Positions 8,429 to 16,902 of a stretch of DNA of 64,000 bases are shown one piece after another. The position numbers and the translations under genes were made by a program. Position 1 is the first letter of the stretch, and the number at the start of each line of letters is the position of its first letter. The notes under the pieces were generated by a model. That model had not been told where the DNA came from, did not search any database, and saw only the letters and a list, made by a program, of their open reading frames with translations. This stretch comes from Opitutales bacterium (GTDB lineage: Bacteria > Verrucomicrobiota > Verrucomicrobiia > Opitutales > Oceanipulchritudinaceae): positions 62,001-126,000 of the forward strand of contig JAFIGE010000001.1 in NCBI GenBank assembly GCA_020831585.1. Direction: 5' to 3'.

Positions 8429-9010
8429 TCAAGACCCTGGCTTGACGGCCGGGATATTGCGCAAACCCACGGGCAACTGGTCGGGCGAATAGGTCGGGAA
8501 ATCCATACGTAGCAAAGAAATGAGCGGAACGTCTGCGAAAGAAGCTGCCCCCGCGCTGCGATCAACGAGCACCGCGACCGCCACGGCCCGCCCCCCGCGG
8601 CTTTCGATCAAGTCCAAGGTTTCCTGAACGCGACCGCCACGGGTAATAACATCTTCCACCACGAGCAGGCGTTCGCCATCGGCGATGCGGAAATTTCGGC
8701 GCAGAGCGAGCCGATCATCGACCTTTTCCGCAAAAAGGAAGCGGCTACCCGTCTGCCGGGCGACCTCTTGGCCGATCACAAGGCCGCCCATGGCCGGCGC
8801 GATAACCGTCGAAAACTCCAGATCCGCCGGCAGGCGGGTCAGGAGCATCTCCGCAAGACGGGTAATCTTGTCCAAATGCTCGCCCACGCGGGCGCATTGG
8901 AAAAAGTGCCCACTCCGCAAGCCGGACCGAAGGATAAAGTGGCCCTCCAGCAAAGCTCCCGTTTCACGGAAAATATTCAATACCTCTTCGTCCTGATCAC
9001 GCTCACTCAT
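8429..9010 (-). CDS. pyrE: Orotate phosphoribosyltransferase
   Basis: 193 residues from the ATG at 9010, which has a GGAGGG ribosome-binding site five bases upstream; a longer in-frame start at 9049 is less likely. The enzyme transfers ribose-5-phosphate from PRPP to orotate to make OMP in pyrimidine synthesis. The PRPP-binding loop LLVVEDVITRGG (about 123-134) is intact, as are FSTVIAPAMGGLVIG (about 66-80) and the substrate-side motif ILRSGLRSGHFFQ (about 26-38). Length fits the family. It appears monocistronic and is cytoplasmic. Confidence 0.92.
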   Translation of the reverse strand: MSERDQDEEVLNIFRETGALLEGHFILRSGLRSGHFFQCARVGEHLDKITRLAEMLLTRLPADLEFSTVIAPAMGGLVIGQEVARQTGSRFLFAEKVDDRLALRRNFRIADGERLLVVEDVITRGGRVQETLDLIESRGGRAVAVAVLVDRSAGAASFADVPLISLLRMDFPTYSPDQLPVGLRNIPAVKPGS

Positions 9011-9137
9011 AAAACCCTCCACCGAAACCACCACATGAAGGTTGGCCAAGCCAATTCTTCGAGTCCCCGGTGCGCCCCACTCTCTTCGCCCTCGGGTAAT
9101 CGCAGTCGACGGGGTTTTCTGTCTGTCTGCCGCAATT

Positions 9138-9151
9138 CTCTATTATAATAG
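9138..9151. promoter_or_regulatory. AT-rich palindrome with -10-like core upstream of pyrE
   Basis: The perfect 14-bp palindrome TCTATTATAATAGA sits about 130 bases upstream of the pyrE start and contains a TATAAT match readable on either strand. It could be a promoter core or an operator for pyrE. A good -35 partner was not found, so the assignment is tentative. Confidence 0.3.
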
Positions 9152-9252
9152 ATGCACCCCGCAGGCTGGAGGCTGAACTTCCCCTTTTAAACACTTCCGA
9201 CGAAGCCCCGCAGAAATGCACTCAGGCCACTGTATATTAAGAGAGCCGACCC

Positions 9253-9741
9253 TCAATCCCCGTCCAGTTCATCCTCTTGCAAAGACGAGTGAATACTCTC
9301 ATCCAATGCATGCACCACCGCCTCCTGCAGAGCTGCCCAGAACAGATAGACCCCCAAAATGGCGCGCATCGGCGGCGGCAATTTACCCGGCTGCCAACCG
9401 CCCGACTCCAGAACCTCATCTGAAAGAAAACCCAACTTGCCATTTCTCAGCGCCAGGCGGATGCCCGCCGCAGCCTGCAAAAGTCGTTCGGCGGCGGCCT
9501 CGTCGAGAACAACCGGCCCCTTTTCAAACTGTGCCTGCCCTAACAGATTTTCCACCAGCTCCCGCTCGTGCTCAAAAGCGGCCATCTGCTCCTCCGCTAT
9601 CGCCTCCTGCAAGTCTGCGTCCATGCCTTCCCCCGAACGCACATCCAAAGAAAACTCTGGCGACACCCAGACCTCACGGGTGATCGCGAGAACAGCGGCA
9701 CTCACCCCCGGGCCAACGGCAAACTCAATTCTCGCTGCCAT
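9253..9741 (-). CDS. ClpS-linked hypothetical protein (DUF2017-like)
   Basis: 162 residues from the ATG at 9741, overlapping the end of clpS by 17 bases; an extended in-frame start at 9873 lies inside clpS and is rejected. The chain is acidic and helical. The C-terminal half has LRNGKLGFL (about 99-107) and YLFWAALQEAVVHALDES (about 131-148), resembling the C-terminal pattern of the DUF2017 proteins that follow clpS in actinobacteria. That relationship is my inference from the motif pattern and gene order. Function is unknown; translational coupling suggests a role with ClpS/ClpP proteolysis. Confidence 0.6.
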   Translation of the reverse strand: MAARIEFAVGPGVSAAVLAITREVWVSPEFSLDVRSGEGMDADLQEAIAEEQMAAFEHERELVENLLGQAQFEKGPVVLDEAAAERLLQAAAGIRLALRNGKLGFLSDEVLESGGWQPGKLPPPMRAILGVYLFWAALQEAVVHALDESIHSSLQEDELDGD

Positions 9742-10021
9742 TTTCGAGGATCGCCGTGAGTTTCCAGCTCTGTAATTGCTGCACGTAGAGTTCGGCCCGC
9801 TCGCGCGCCCCCGTCCAGACGACCGATCTCCCCGCCTCGTGAACTTCCAGCATGTGTTTACGCGCGCGCTCATTGCTCATGCCCAAGACCCGCTTGAAGA
9901 CCAGAACGACATAACTCATCAGGTTCACCGGATCGTTGAGCACGACGACCCGCCACGGCGGCACCGTCGCGGTCTCGGTCTTTTGCTCAGGCAATGTCAG
10001 GATGTTGGGAGATTCACCCAT
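9725..10021 (-). CDS. clpS: ATP-dependent Clp protease adaptor protein ClpS
   Basis: 98 residues from the ATG at 10021, preceded by GGAG five bases upstream. The conserved adaptor core is intact: PPWRVVVLNDPVNLMSYVV (about 21-39), where the N-D-P region binds N-degron residues, followed by KRVLGMSNERARKHMLEVHEAGRS-type helices (about 43-66). ClpS hands N-end-rule substrates to ClpA/ClpC-ClpP in the cytoplasm. It overlaps the downstream DUF2017-like gene and is divergent from a tiny membrane ORF at 10091. No clpA or clpC is in the window. Confidence 0.92.
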   Translation of the reverse strand: MGESPNILTLPEQKTETATVPPWRVVVLNDPVNLMSYVVLVFKRVLGMSNERARKHMLEVHEAGRSVVWTGARERAELYVQQLQSWKLTAILENGSEN

Positions 10022-10090
10022 GCAGCTCCAAAAAGTGGCACAGCCCGCTTGCCCCGCCAAGCCAAACCTGCTTCGCTCTGCACCCAGACT

Positions 10091-10219
10091 ATGGAAGAAC
10101 AGACAAGAAAGCGCGAACCCATCACGCCCGAAGGAAAGCCCTGGCCCCTGCGTTACATCTTTATTATCGTTCTCTCTTATATAACCCTTCAGACCGCCTA
10201 CTTTCTCCTTTTCGGATAA
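10091..10219 (+). CDS. Small single-span membrane protein, hypothetical
   Basis: 42 residues starting MEEQTRKREPITPEGKPWP and followed by one hydrophobic helix (YIFIIVLSYITLQTAYFLLF, about 22-41). The layout, a charged N-terminus plus one membrane span, is typical of real small membrane proteins. It starts 70 bases from clpS on the opposite strand. No strong ribosome-binding site is visible and no family is recognised, so this is tentative. A longer reading through the same frame overlaps clpS antisense and is not credible. Confidence 0.4.
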   Translation: MEEQTRKREPITPEGKPWPLRYIFIIVLSYITLQTAYFLLFG

Positions 10220-10588
10220 ATGCCCCCACCACCCCCTTCCATTCCCCCGCCAAAACCGCGAAAACTACTTATGCAAAATGCGGGAAATGAGAATTTTCGA
10301 CGTCGCAAACCGCAGAAATCTCCCCCTCCTGCCCCCGAAAACCCCGAAAAATCAGCAAATCAACGTCCACAAGTCCAGTATCCGGCAGCTGGCAATAAGC
10401 CGCAAACCCCTCTTGTTCAAAGCCTAACGAATTCAATGATCCCTCCAAAAGGAAATCACCCGCATACCTGAGCGCCCCGCAAAAAAAAGATGAAGAAAAC
10501 CAAAATAGCGCTTGACCCAGAGAGCGGAATGAAGACGATCACTCCTGACTTATCGGACTCAACATCCTGAATGCGACTTTCCAAGACT
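10220..10588. other. Non-coding gap before the PEP-CTERM gene
   Basis: About 370 bases of C- and A-rich sequence with no convincing gene; the few short open frames are proline/lysine-biased and lack starts with ribosome-binding sites. The part nearest the PEP-CTERM gene has a TTGACC word near 10511 that could be a -35 element, but no matching -10 was found. Confidence 0.4.
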
Positions 10589-11416
10589 ATGAAAATCAAA
10601 TCGAAACTATCACTCGCTTGCGCCTCGAGCGCCTTGCTGTTCGCGACCACCACCAACGCCATTGTCATCTACGCCGGCCCTCCCGGAACGACCACGTCCG
10701 GGTTTGCTTCCGGCGTCTCCGTAGAGACCTTCAACGCAGACGGAATCGGCTTCACAACGCCTTCTCCAAATCCCGCCCAGCGCCAGCTCTACTCGACTCC
10801 TCAGGTCTATTCGGGTAATGTGGGCACCTATACGCCTAACACCCGGATGGAAACCGCCCGCTTTACCTCCGAGGGCTTTGACCTCTCAGGGGACGGCTCC
10901 CGCTTTTTCGGCGTTCGCTTTGATGACAATCAAGCCGTTCTCACGCTGAATCCGCACGCCACCAACCCGAATGGTATGCACAACTACTTCGGCTTCCACT
11001 GGATTGCGGCTGATCCGTTCAATCGTCTGACCCTGCGGAACTCGATCACCAACCAGCAGTTCATCTGGACGAGTGCGAATGTTCTCTCTGAAATTGGCGC
11101 TGCTGGACAGGGGAATACTCTGTTCGCCATAAACGGAACCGAGTACGATTCTGATGATTACTACGGCTCGCCTTTCTCCGGATTCAATACTGCCGAGATC
11201 TACGCCTTCCTTCACTTCTACACGGAATTTTACTTCGACACCGTCATCTTCGACCAAGGTCCGCAATTCCGTTTCGAGTCTGACAATCACACCATTATGC
11301 TCGGTGCTCGTCTCGATCCTGATGATTCTTGGGTAGTCGTGCCCGAGCCCTCGACCTACGCAGCAGCTTTTGGCATCTTGGCTCTACTCTTCGCGATCCG
11401 CCGTCGCCGGAAATAA
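10589..11416 (+). CDS. PEP-CTERM sorting domain protein
   Basis: 275 residues from ATG 10589 (MKIKSKLSLACASSALLFATTTNA, a good signal peptide); the ATG at 10571 adds six residues. The middle is a glycine/aspartate/asparagine-rich secreted domain with no recognised enzyme motif. The C-terminus has the complete tripartite PEP-CTERM signal: VPEPSTY, a hydrophobic stretch (AAAFGILALLFAI) and a basic tail (RRRRK). In this system exosortase recognises the signal at the inner membrane, and the protein usually appears with an exopolysaccharide locus, as here. No exosortase gene lies in the window. A strong terminator follows. Confidence 0.88.
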   Translation: MKIKSKLSLACASSALLFATTTNAIVIYAGPPGTTTSGFASGVSVETFNADGIGFTTPSPNPAQRQLYSTPQVYSGNVGTYTPNTRMETARFTSEGFDLSGDGSRFFGVRFDDNQAVLTLNPHATNPNGMHNYFGFHWIAADPFNRLTLRNSITNQQFIWTSANVLSEIGAAGQGNTLFAINGTEYDSDDYYGSPFSGFNTAEIYAFLHFYTEFYFDTVIFDQGPQFRFESDNHTIMLGARLDPDDSWVVVPEPSTYAAAFGILALLFAIRRRRK

Positions 11417-11441
11417 TTTCTGATTTTCATTTTTTCAATCC

Positions 11442-11470
11442 AACCTCCCGGAAACGGGAGGTTTTTTTTT
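11442..11470 (+). terminator. Intrinsic terminator after the PEP-CTERM gene
   Basis: A 9-bp stem AACCTCCCG / CGGGAGGTT closes on a GAAA tetraloop and runs directly into a T-tract of about nine Ts. It lies 25 bases after the PEP-CTERM stop codon and separates that gene from the polysaccharide locus. Confidence 0.93.
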
Positions 11471-11497
11471 GGATACAGGTAATTTGGTCACGTTCCT

Positions 11498-12514
11498 ATG
11501 TCAGCGTTACGCCATCTCTTTCAATTCATCCCGCGCGATTTCCGCGAATCCCTCCGGAACCTCTGGCGTTCCTTGCGCATCCGCTTCAAATGGAAGAGAG
11601 ACAAGGCCCGCCTTCCCCTCGAACCCGATCACTGGGAGCTCTATGAGATCATCCACGAGGTCCACCACCGCCAACTTGGAACCTTCCCTAACCTCATCCA
11701 ATGTCCGGGATTCAATGACCAGATTAACTGGTTAAAGCTATTTGATCAACGACCGGAGATGATCGGTTGTTGCGACAAACTTCTGGTCCGGAATTACCTT
11801 GCCGAAAGATTGGGCAAGGATCTCGCCCCAAAACTTCTGCACACATTTTCCAGCGTCGATGAAATCAAATGGGGCGAGCTGCCGAAGACTTTTGTCATCA
11901 AATGCAACCATGACAGCGGATCCACGATTGTCGTGAGAGATCGGGATATGGCTGAGGCCCCGACGATTCTTCAAAAATTGAAGCGTGCCCTGGAAACGGA
12001 ATATGGCTGGAAGAACGGTGAATGGCCATACAGACTGGTACCCCGCAAGATAATCGTTGAAGAGATGATGCTGGATGCCACTGGCAGCCTGCCAGTGGAC
12101 TACAAGATGCATTGTTGCGAGGGCAAGGTAGTCCGCGTTCAGGTGATAGACCGTCATTCTCCGAAGGGAGAGGCTCAGATTTTCACGGACCGCGGTGGGG
12201 AGGTCGTGGGTAATCGTCTACTGCATGATCGACGTGCCTTTTCGGAATTTGCGCGCCCGGAGGGCTGGGAAGAACTCGTTTCCATTGCCGAGAGGCTCGC
12301 CAGCGGGTGGAAGTATGTTCGCGTCGATCTCTACCTCCTCGGTGAGACGGCATACTTTGGCGAGATGACTTTTTTCCCTTTCTACGGATGCTATCCGGGA
12401 GAGGGTCAAAAATCGCTGGGTCGGTGTATCCATTTTGACCGAACAACCACCTTCCCACCCATTTACAAGTCCCCGCGGTATTTAAAACGGCTCGACCCGG
12501 CAAGCGGAGACTGA
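11498..12514 (+). CDS. TupA-like ATP-grasp protein
   Basis: 338 residues. Matches the TupA-like ATP-grasp style seen in polysaccharide loci: FVIKCNHDSGSTIVV (about 129-143), PRKIIVEEMM (about 182-191), DYKMHCCEGKVVRVQVIDRH (about 201-220) and YVRVDLYLLGETAYFGEMTFFP (about 272-293), which supplies the metal-binding Asp and Glu. ATP-grasp enzymes ligate a carboxylate to an amine via acyl phosphate; TupA makes teichuronopeptide, so an amino-acid or peptide decoration of the polysaccharide is plausible. It begins only 28 bases after the terminator and is separated by about 200 bases from wzm. Substrate unknown. Confidence 0.8.
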   Translation: MSALRHLFQFIPRDFRESLRNLWRSLRIRFKWKRDKARLPLEPDHWELYEIIHEVHHRQLGTFPNLIQCPGFNDQINWLKLFDQRPEMIGCCDKLLVRNYLAERLGKDLAPKLLHTFSSVDEIKWGELPKTFVIKCNHDSGSTIVVRDRDMAEAPTILQKLKRALETEYGWKNGEWPYRLVPRKIIVEEMMLDATGSLPVDYKMHCCEGKVVRVQVIDRHSPKGEAQIFTDRGGEVVGNRLLHDRRAFSEFARPEGWEELVSIAERLASGWKYVRVDLYLLGETAYFGEMTFFPFYGCYPGEGQKSLGRCIHFDRTTTFPPIYKSPRYLKRLDPASGD

Positions 12515-12721
12515 TTTGCCTCCCAGCCTCATCTCGATGAATTCTGCAAGATAGACTTGTCGGAGTGGCTGGTCGGCCATCACCTTACGCATCAGTTTTC
12601 CAACGCTGCCCCTTTAGTCTTCATGGTCTTTTCAAACTTCATTTTTGGAAACCGACCAATGGCGGCAGCGTCTCTGGTCTAATGCTCCCACGCAAAATTT
12701 TGTGCTAACCTCCATGTATCC

Positions 12722-13609
12722 GTGAACCCATCCACAGACACGCCCATATCCGACCCGGCCCAGCCCGCTTCCGAAGTGGTCATTCGAGCCTCGGACTCTC
12801 TGTTCCACTTCGACTGGCGCGGACTTTGGAGATACCGGGATCTGCTCTTCCTTCTCGTCCGCCGCGATTTTCTGGCGAAATACAAGCAAACGGTCCTGGG
12901 ACCCATCTGGTTTGTTGTGCAGCCATTGGCAACCACCCTGATATTCACGATTGTCTTCAGTCGCATTGCCAATATCTCGACCGACGGCATTCCCGCGCCC
13001 ATCTTTTATCTCACGGGTTTGCTGGTTTGGAACTATTTTCAAACGGCCTTCGCCGGAGTCGCGGGCTCTCTTTTGGCTAACGCGGGGGTCTTTGGAAAAG
13101 TATTCTTTCCGCGCCTGATTCCGTCACTCGCGACGACAGTTTCGGCAGTAATCAGCGTGGTGATCCAGTGTGTGACGTGGGTGGCCGTGTACCTGATGAT
13201 TAAGGCAAGCCATCCGGAGCCGGATTCGTTTGGCATCACACCCTATGCCCTCTTTTTTCCACTTCTTCTGGTACATGCGGCTGCCCTGGCAATGGGCTTT
13301 GGTCTTCTCATGGCTTCCGTGACGGCCAAATACCGCGATTTGTCCTTCACCATGGGATTCATCCTTCAAGCCTGGCTCTATCTGACCCCAGTCATTTACC
13401 CTCTCTCGAGCGTTCCGGAACGCTGGCAATGGCTTGCCGCCATCAATCCGATGACGGCGGTTGTTGAGAGCTGCCGGGCTATCTTGCTGGGAGAATCCGT
13501 CCTCACTGCGCAGATGTTTGCTGTTTCCCTCGGAATGACCGTTTTTGTGCTGCTTGCCGGCATTCTTCTCTTCAACCGGGTGCAGCGCACATTTGTGGAT
13601 ATTCTCTGA
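12722..13609 (+). CDS. wzm: ABC-2 type polysaccharide export permease (Wzm-like)
   Basis: 295 residues from a GTG start. About 35 soluble N-terminal residues precede the amphipathic WRYRDLLFLLVRRDFLAKYKQTVLGPIWFVVQP segment, the hallmark of polysaccharide ABC permeases. Six membrane helices follow, and LYLTPVIYPLSSVPERWQWLAAINPMT-type residues (about 220-245) form the typical periplasmic re-entrant region before the last helices. It would pair with the adjacent ATPase (3-base gap) to flip a lipid-linked glycan across the inner membrane. Confidence 0.92.
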   Translation: MNPSTDTPISDPAQPASEVVIRASDSLFHFDWRGLWRYRDLLFLLVRRDFLAKYKQTVLGPIWFVVQPLATTLIFTIVFSRIANISTDGIPAPIFYLTGLLVWNYFQTAFAGVAGSLLANAGVFGKVFFPRLIPSLATTVSAVISVVIQCVTWVAVYLMIKASHPEPDSFGITPYALFFPLLLVHAAALAMGFGLLMASVTAKYRDLSFTMGFILQAWLYLTPVIYPLSSVPERWQWLAAINPMTAVVESCRAILLGESVLTAQMFAVSLGMTVFVLLAGILLFNRVQRTFVDIL

Positions 13610-13612
13610 ACC

Positions 13613-14872
13613 ATGGCCGAAAAACCTATTATAGAAGTCGACTCGCTTTCCAAATGTTACCGTCTGGGTCAGATTGGAATGACTTCGCTCCGGGACGATC
13701 TCGAACGGCTGTGGGACCGCCTGCGTAACCGTGGCGGCAACCAGCCGGACACCCGAACCTTTTGGGCTTTGCGTGATGTGTCCTTTCGCCTCAATCAAGG
13801 GCAGGTGCTTGGGGTGGTTGGCAAGAACGGAGCGGGCAAAAGCACCTTGCTGAAGCTGCTCAGCCGGATCACCGAGCCGACATCCGGACATGCGATCCTG
13901 CGGGGCCGCGTGGCCTCTCTCCTTGAGGTCGGCACAGGGTTTCACCACGACCTGACCGGACGGGAAAATATATTCCTCAACGGGGCTACACTCGGCATGA
14001 CCAAGCGGGAGATCACCCGCAAGTTTGATGAGATTGTCGCCTTCTCCGGGGTCGAAAAGTTCATCGACACGCCAGTGAAGCGCTACTCAAGCGGGATGAC
14101 AGTGCGTCTCGGCTTTGCTGTAGCCGCGCACCTTGAACCGGAAATTCTTATCGTCGACGAGGTCCTCGCCGTGGGCGATGCCGACTTTCAGCGCAAGTGC
14201 ATCGGAAAGATGAAGGATGTGGCAAGTGGTGGACGTACGGTCCTCTTTGTCAGCCACAACATGGCCTCCATCGTGAATCTGTGCACGCGGGCGATTTTTC
14301 TCAAAGGAGGACAACTCGTCGGGGAGGGCACGCCGGAGGAGATTGTCGGGCAATACATGTCGGATACCCTGACCGCGACCAGTGAGGAGGTCTTCACCGG
14401 GGAGACGCCCCGGAAGGGATCCGGGCAAGTGCGTTTCACCGATGCGCGGTTGGATTTTTCGGACTCTCCGGCGAAGGTTGGCTACCACATCGGCGACCGC
14501 TTTGTCCTCGAGTTCGGACTTCAGGTGAACTCCGACAGAGCGGGTTTGCTCTCGCTTGCGGTGGAGTTGGCCACGGCTGAAGGGCTGAAGCTGACGAACA
14601 TGGTGGACCGGGATTCCGGGTTTCAGGTAGATAGTCCCCTTCCCGGCCTCTACCGTTTTCGGGTCGAGCTTCCGGATCTTCGATTGTATCCGGATCGCTA
14701 TACCGTCGGCCTATTTGTGGGAACGCTGAATGGGAGTGTTTGTTACGACTACCTCCCGGAGGCACTGACCTTTGATGTTGTCGAAGGTGGTAAGGTAGCC
14801 ATCCGCCACCTTCCAACCTCCGCCGGGCATGTTTACCTCGTGCCGCAATGGAGTTACAGCCACGCAAAATGA
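13613..14872 (+). CDS. wzt: ABC transporter ATPase with Wzt-like C-terminal domain
   Basis: 419 residues. N-terminal nucleotide-binding domain with Walker [10 protein letters not shown] (about 70-78), signature YSSGM (about 157-161), Walker [14 protein letters not shown] (about 180-192) and the switch His in SHN (about 216). Residues about 255-419 form an immunoglobulin-like Wzt C-terminal domain that in characterised systems recognises the modified end of the O-polysaccharide. With Wzm it forms the exporter. The stop overlaps the start of the next gene (ATGA), so the genes are translationally coupled. Confidence 0.93.
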   Translation: MAEKPIIEVDSLSKCYRLGQIGMTSLRDDLERLWDRLRNRGGNQPDTRTFWALRDVSFRLNQGQVLGVVGKNGAGKSTLLKLLSRITEPTSGHAILRGRVASLLEVGTGFHHDLTGRENIFLNGATLGMTKREITRKFDEIVAFSGVEKFIDTPVKRYSSGMTVRLGFAVAAHLEPEILIVDEVLAVGDADFQRKCIGKMKDVASGGRTVLFVSHNMASIVNLCTRAIFLKGGQLVGEGTPEEIVGQYMSDTLTATSEEVFTGETPRKGSGQVRFTDARLDFSDSPAKVGYHIGDRFVLEFGLQVNSDRAGLLSLAVELATAEGLKLTNMVDRDSGFQVDSPLPGLYRFRVELPDLRLYPDRYTVGLFVGTLNGSVCYDYLPEALTFDVVEGGKVAIRHLPTSAGHVYLVPQWSYSHAK

Positions 14873-15939
14873 CGACAAACCCGCGCTCCATTCTCGTTAC
14901 CGGTTCCTCGGGTTTGATCGGCTCGGAAGTCTGCGTTTTCTTCTCTGAGAGAGGGTGGACGGTTCACGGTGTCGATAACAACCAGCGGGCGATTTTCTTC
15001 GGCCCACAGGGAGATACCCGTTGGAATCAGCAGCGGTTGCAAACCTCGCTCCGTGGGTTCGAGCATCACGAGCTGGACATCCGCGACCGAGCCGGAGTGC
15101 AGGAATTGATCGCGCGGCTTCGTCCGGATGCGATTGTTCACACCGCCGCGCAGCCGAGCCACGACCGTGCAGCCGCCATTCCCTTCGACGACTTTGATAC
15201 GAATGCCGTCGGGACGCTGAATCTCCTTGAGGCGGCACGGTTATTCTGTCCGGAGTCGCCTTTTGTCCACATGTCGACCAACAAGGTCTACGGGGACCGC
15301 CCGAACACGCTCCCCCTGCATGAGCTGGAAACCCGCTGGGACTTCGCGGCCCCCGGTGATGCCTATGGCATCGCCGAGGACTTTCCCATTGATCAGAGCA
15401 AGCACTCCCTCTTCGGTGCTTCAAAGGTGGCGGCCGATATCATGGTGCAAGAGTATGGTCGCTACTTCGGAATGCCGACCTGCTGCCTGCGCGGTGGGTG
15501 CCTCACCGGTCCCAACCATAGCGGAGTCGAGTTGCATGGCTTTTTGAGTTATCTCGTGAAAGCGAATGTTGAAGGGAGAACGTATACGGTCTTTGGATAC
15601 AAAGGAAAACAGGTGCGGGACAATATTCACAGCTTTGACGTTGCCCGCTTCATCGACGCGTTCATCGCCGCTCCGCGCTGCGGGGAGGTCTACAATATCG
15701 GCGGAGGCAAGGCCAATTCCTGTTCGATTCTGGAGGCGTTTTCCCTCGTGGAGGAGTTCTCCGGGAAGCGGCAAACCTACGTCTACTCGGACACCCACCG
15801 CATCGGTGACCATATCTGCTATTACAGCGACTTGCGCAAGATGCGGGCACACTATCCAAGCTGGGATATTTCCGTCTCCCTTCGTGAGACCATTCGCCAG
15901 ATTGTTGCGGCCACACTCGCCAAGCAGTCGGTCGACTAA
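14869..15939 (+). CDS. NAD-dependent sugar-nucleotide epimerase (CDP-paratose 2-epimerase-like)
   Basis: 356 residues from the ATG at 14869, in ATGA overlap with wzt; a start at 14848 inside wzt is rejected. Short-chain-dehydrogenase fold with the NAD loop TGSSGLIGS (about 11-19). The motifs [23 protein letters not shown] and [17 protein letters not shown] are typical of the CDP-paratose/tyvelose 2-epimerase branch. The usual catalytic Tyr-x-x-x-Lys reads LFGASK here, with Phe in the Tyr position. The product probably supplies an activated deoxysugar, though the exact substrate is unproven. Confidence 0.82.
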   Translation: MTTNPRSILVTGSSGLIGSEVCVFFSERGWTVHGVDNNQRAIFFGPQGDTRWNQQRLQTSLRGFEHHELDIRDRAGVQELIARLRPDAIVHTAAQPSHDRAAAIPFDDFDTNAVGTLNLLEAARLFCPESPFVHMSTNKVYGDRPNTLPLHELETRWDFAAPGDAYGIAEDFPIDQSKHSLFGASKVAADIMVQEYGRYFGMPTCCLRGGCLTGPNHSGVELHGFLSYLVKANVEGRTYTVFGYKGKQVRDNIHSFDVARFIDAFIAAPRCGEVYNIGGGKANSCSILEAFSLVEEFSGKRQTYVYSDTHRIGDHICYYSDLRKMRAHYPSWDISVSLRETIRQIVAATLAKQSVD

Positions 15940-15981
15940 GTTGGGGTCGCTGCGGTGAAGGTAACAATCAGATTTCAGTAA

Positions 15982-16902
15982 ATGATTGTCGTTCGATTGA
16001 TGGGTGGGCTGGGAAACCAAATGTTCCAGGTGGCCTGGGGCTTGAGGCTTGCGCAGCATCACAGAACACGACTTTACCTCGACACCAGCTTTTTGCTGGA
16101 TCGAACTCCGCAACCCGATCCGACCTTTGTCTACCGAGGTTATGATCTGGATGTCTTCGAGCATTCGTTTCGTCACCGGGTTCCGCTCACCCTTGCCCGC
16201 GCCTTGGCACGTCTTCGGAAAAAGCGTGTTCATGACTGGATGTTTCGTTGGGCGAGTCGCGGGCTGCGGCACATCCGCGAACGGCGGGTGGGGCTGCATC
16301 CAGAGCTCCTCCGTGAACTTCCCAATAACTGCATCCTTGATGGCTACTGGCAAAGCATCCACTACTTTGCACCCATCGAAGGTGAGTTGAAAGCGAGTTA
16401 CTTTCGCTTTCGCTTACCGATGTCCTCTGAAGCACTCCAATTGCAGGAGGAAATTTCCTCGGTTCAATCAATTTGCATCAACGTGCGACGAACGGATTTC
16501 CTCACCAACTCATTTCATGGAGCGATGGGTGGTGACTATTTTCAAGAAGGTGTCGAACGCCTCGGCGCTACCGTTTCCGATCCCCGGATTTACATCTTCT
16601 CCGACGATGTGGAATGGTGTCGCGACAACTTGAAGTTCGATCATCCGACGACGGTGGTCGATCACACCTACCAAGGCTTTAAATTCTCTACCTACCTTCG
16701 ACTCATGGCCTCGTGCCGCCATTTCGTCATTCCCAACAGCACTTTTGCCTGGTGGGCAGCCTGGCTCGGTAATCATCCGGAGAAACGCGTGATCGCTCCC
16801 CGTTTTTGGTTTAATCCCGAACGTGAGGCGGATTTCTATGGGGCGAAAGATTTCGACCGCGAAGGCCGCAACCTCGTGCCCGCCGAGTGGGAGCGGTTGT
16901 GA
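15982..16902 (+). CDS. Alpha-1,2-fucosyltransferase-like (GT11)
   Basis: 306 residues. N-terminal MIVVRLMGGLGNQMFQVAWG is the GT11 signature; the GDP-fucose-binding region CINVRRTDF (about 158-166) and the C-terminal FVIPNSTFAWWAAWLG (about 249-264) are also present. GT11 enzymes transfer fucose from GDP-fucose, usually in alpha-1,2 linkage to galactose. The conserved His of the H-x-R-R motif is Asn here (INVRR). GDP-fucose synthesis genes (gmd, fcl) are not in the window. The stop overlaps the next gene's ATG (TGATG). Confidence 0.9.
   Translation: MIVVRLMGGLGNQMFQVAWGLRLAQHHRTRLYLDTSFLLDRTPQPDPTFVYRGYDLDVFEHSFRHRVPLTLARALARLRKKRVHDWMFRWASRGLRHIRERRVGLHPELLRELPNNCILDGYWQSIHYFAPIEGELKASYFRFRLPMSSEALQLQEEISSVQSICINVRRTDFLTNSFHGAMGGDYFQEGVERLGATVSDPRIYIFSDDVEWCRDNLKFDHPTTVVDHTYQGFKFSTYLRLMASCRHFVIPNSTFAWWAAWLGNHPEKRVIAPRFWFNPEREADFYGAKDFDREGRNLVPAEWERL

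Noticed and set aside
8428-8446. Hairpin GTCAAG/CTTGAC at the pyrE 3' end as a terminator
   Set aside because: The stem is only 6 bp, overlaps the coding end, and has no T-run on the pyrE strand.
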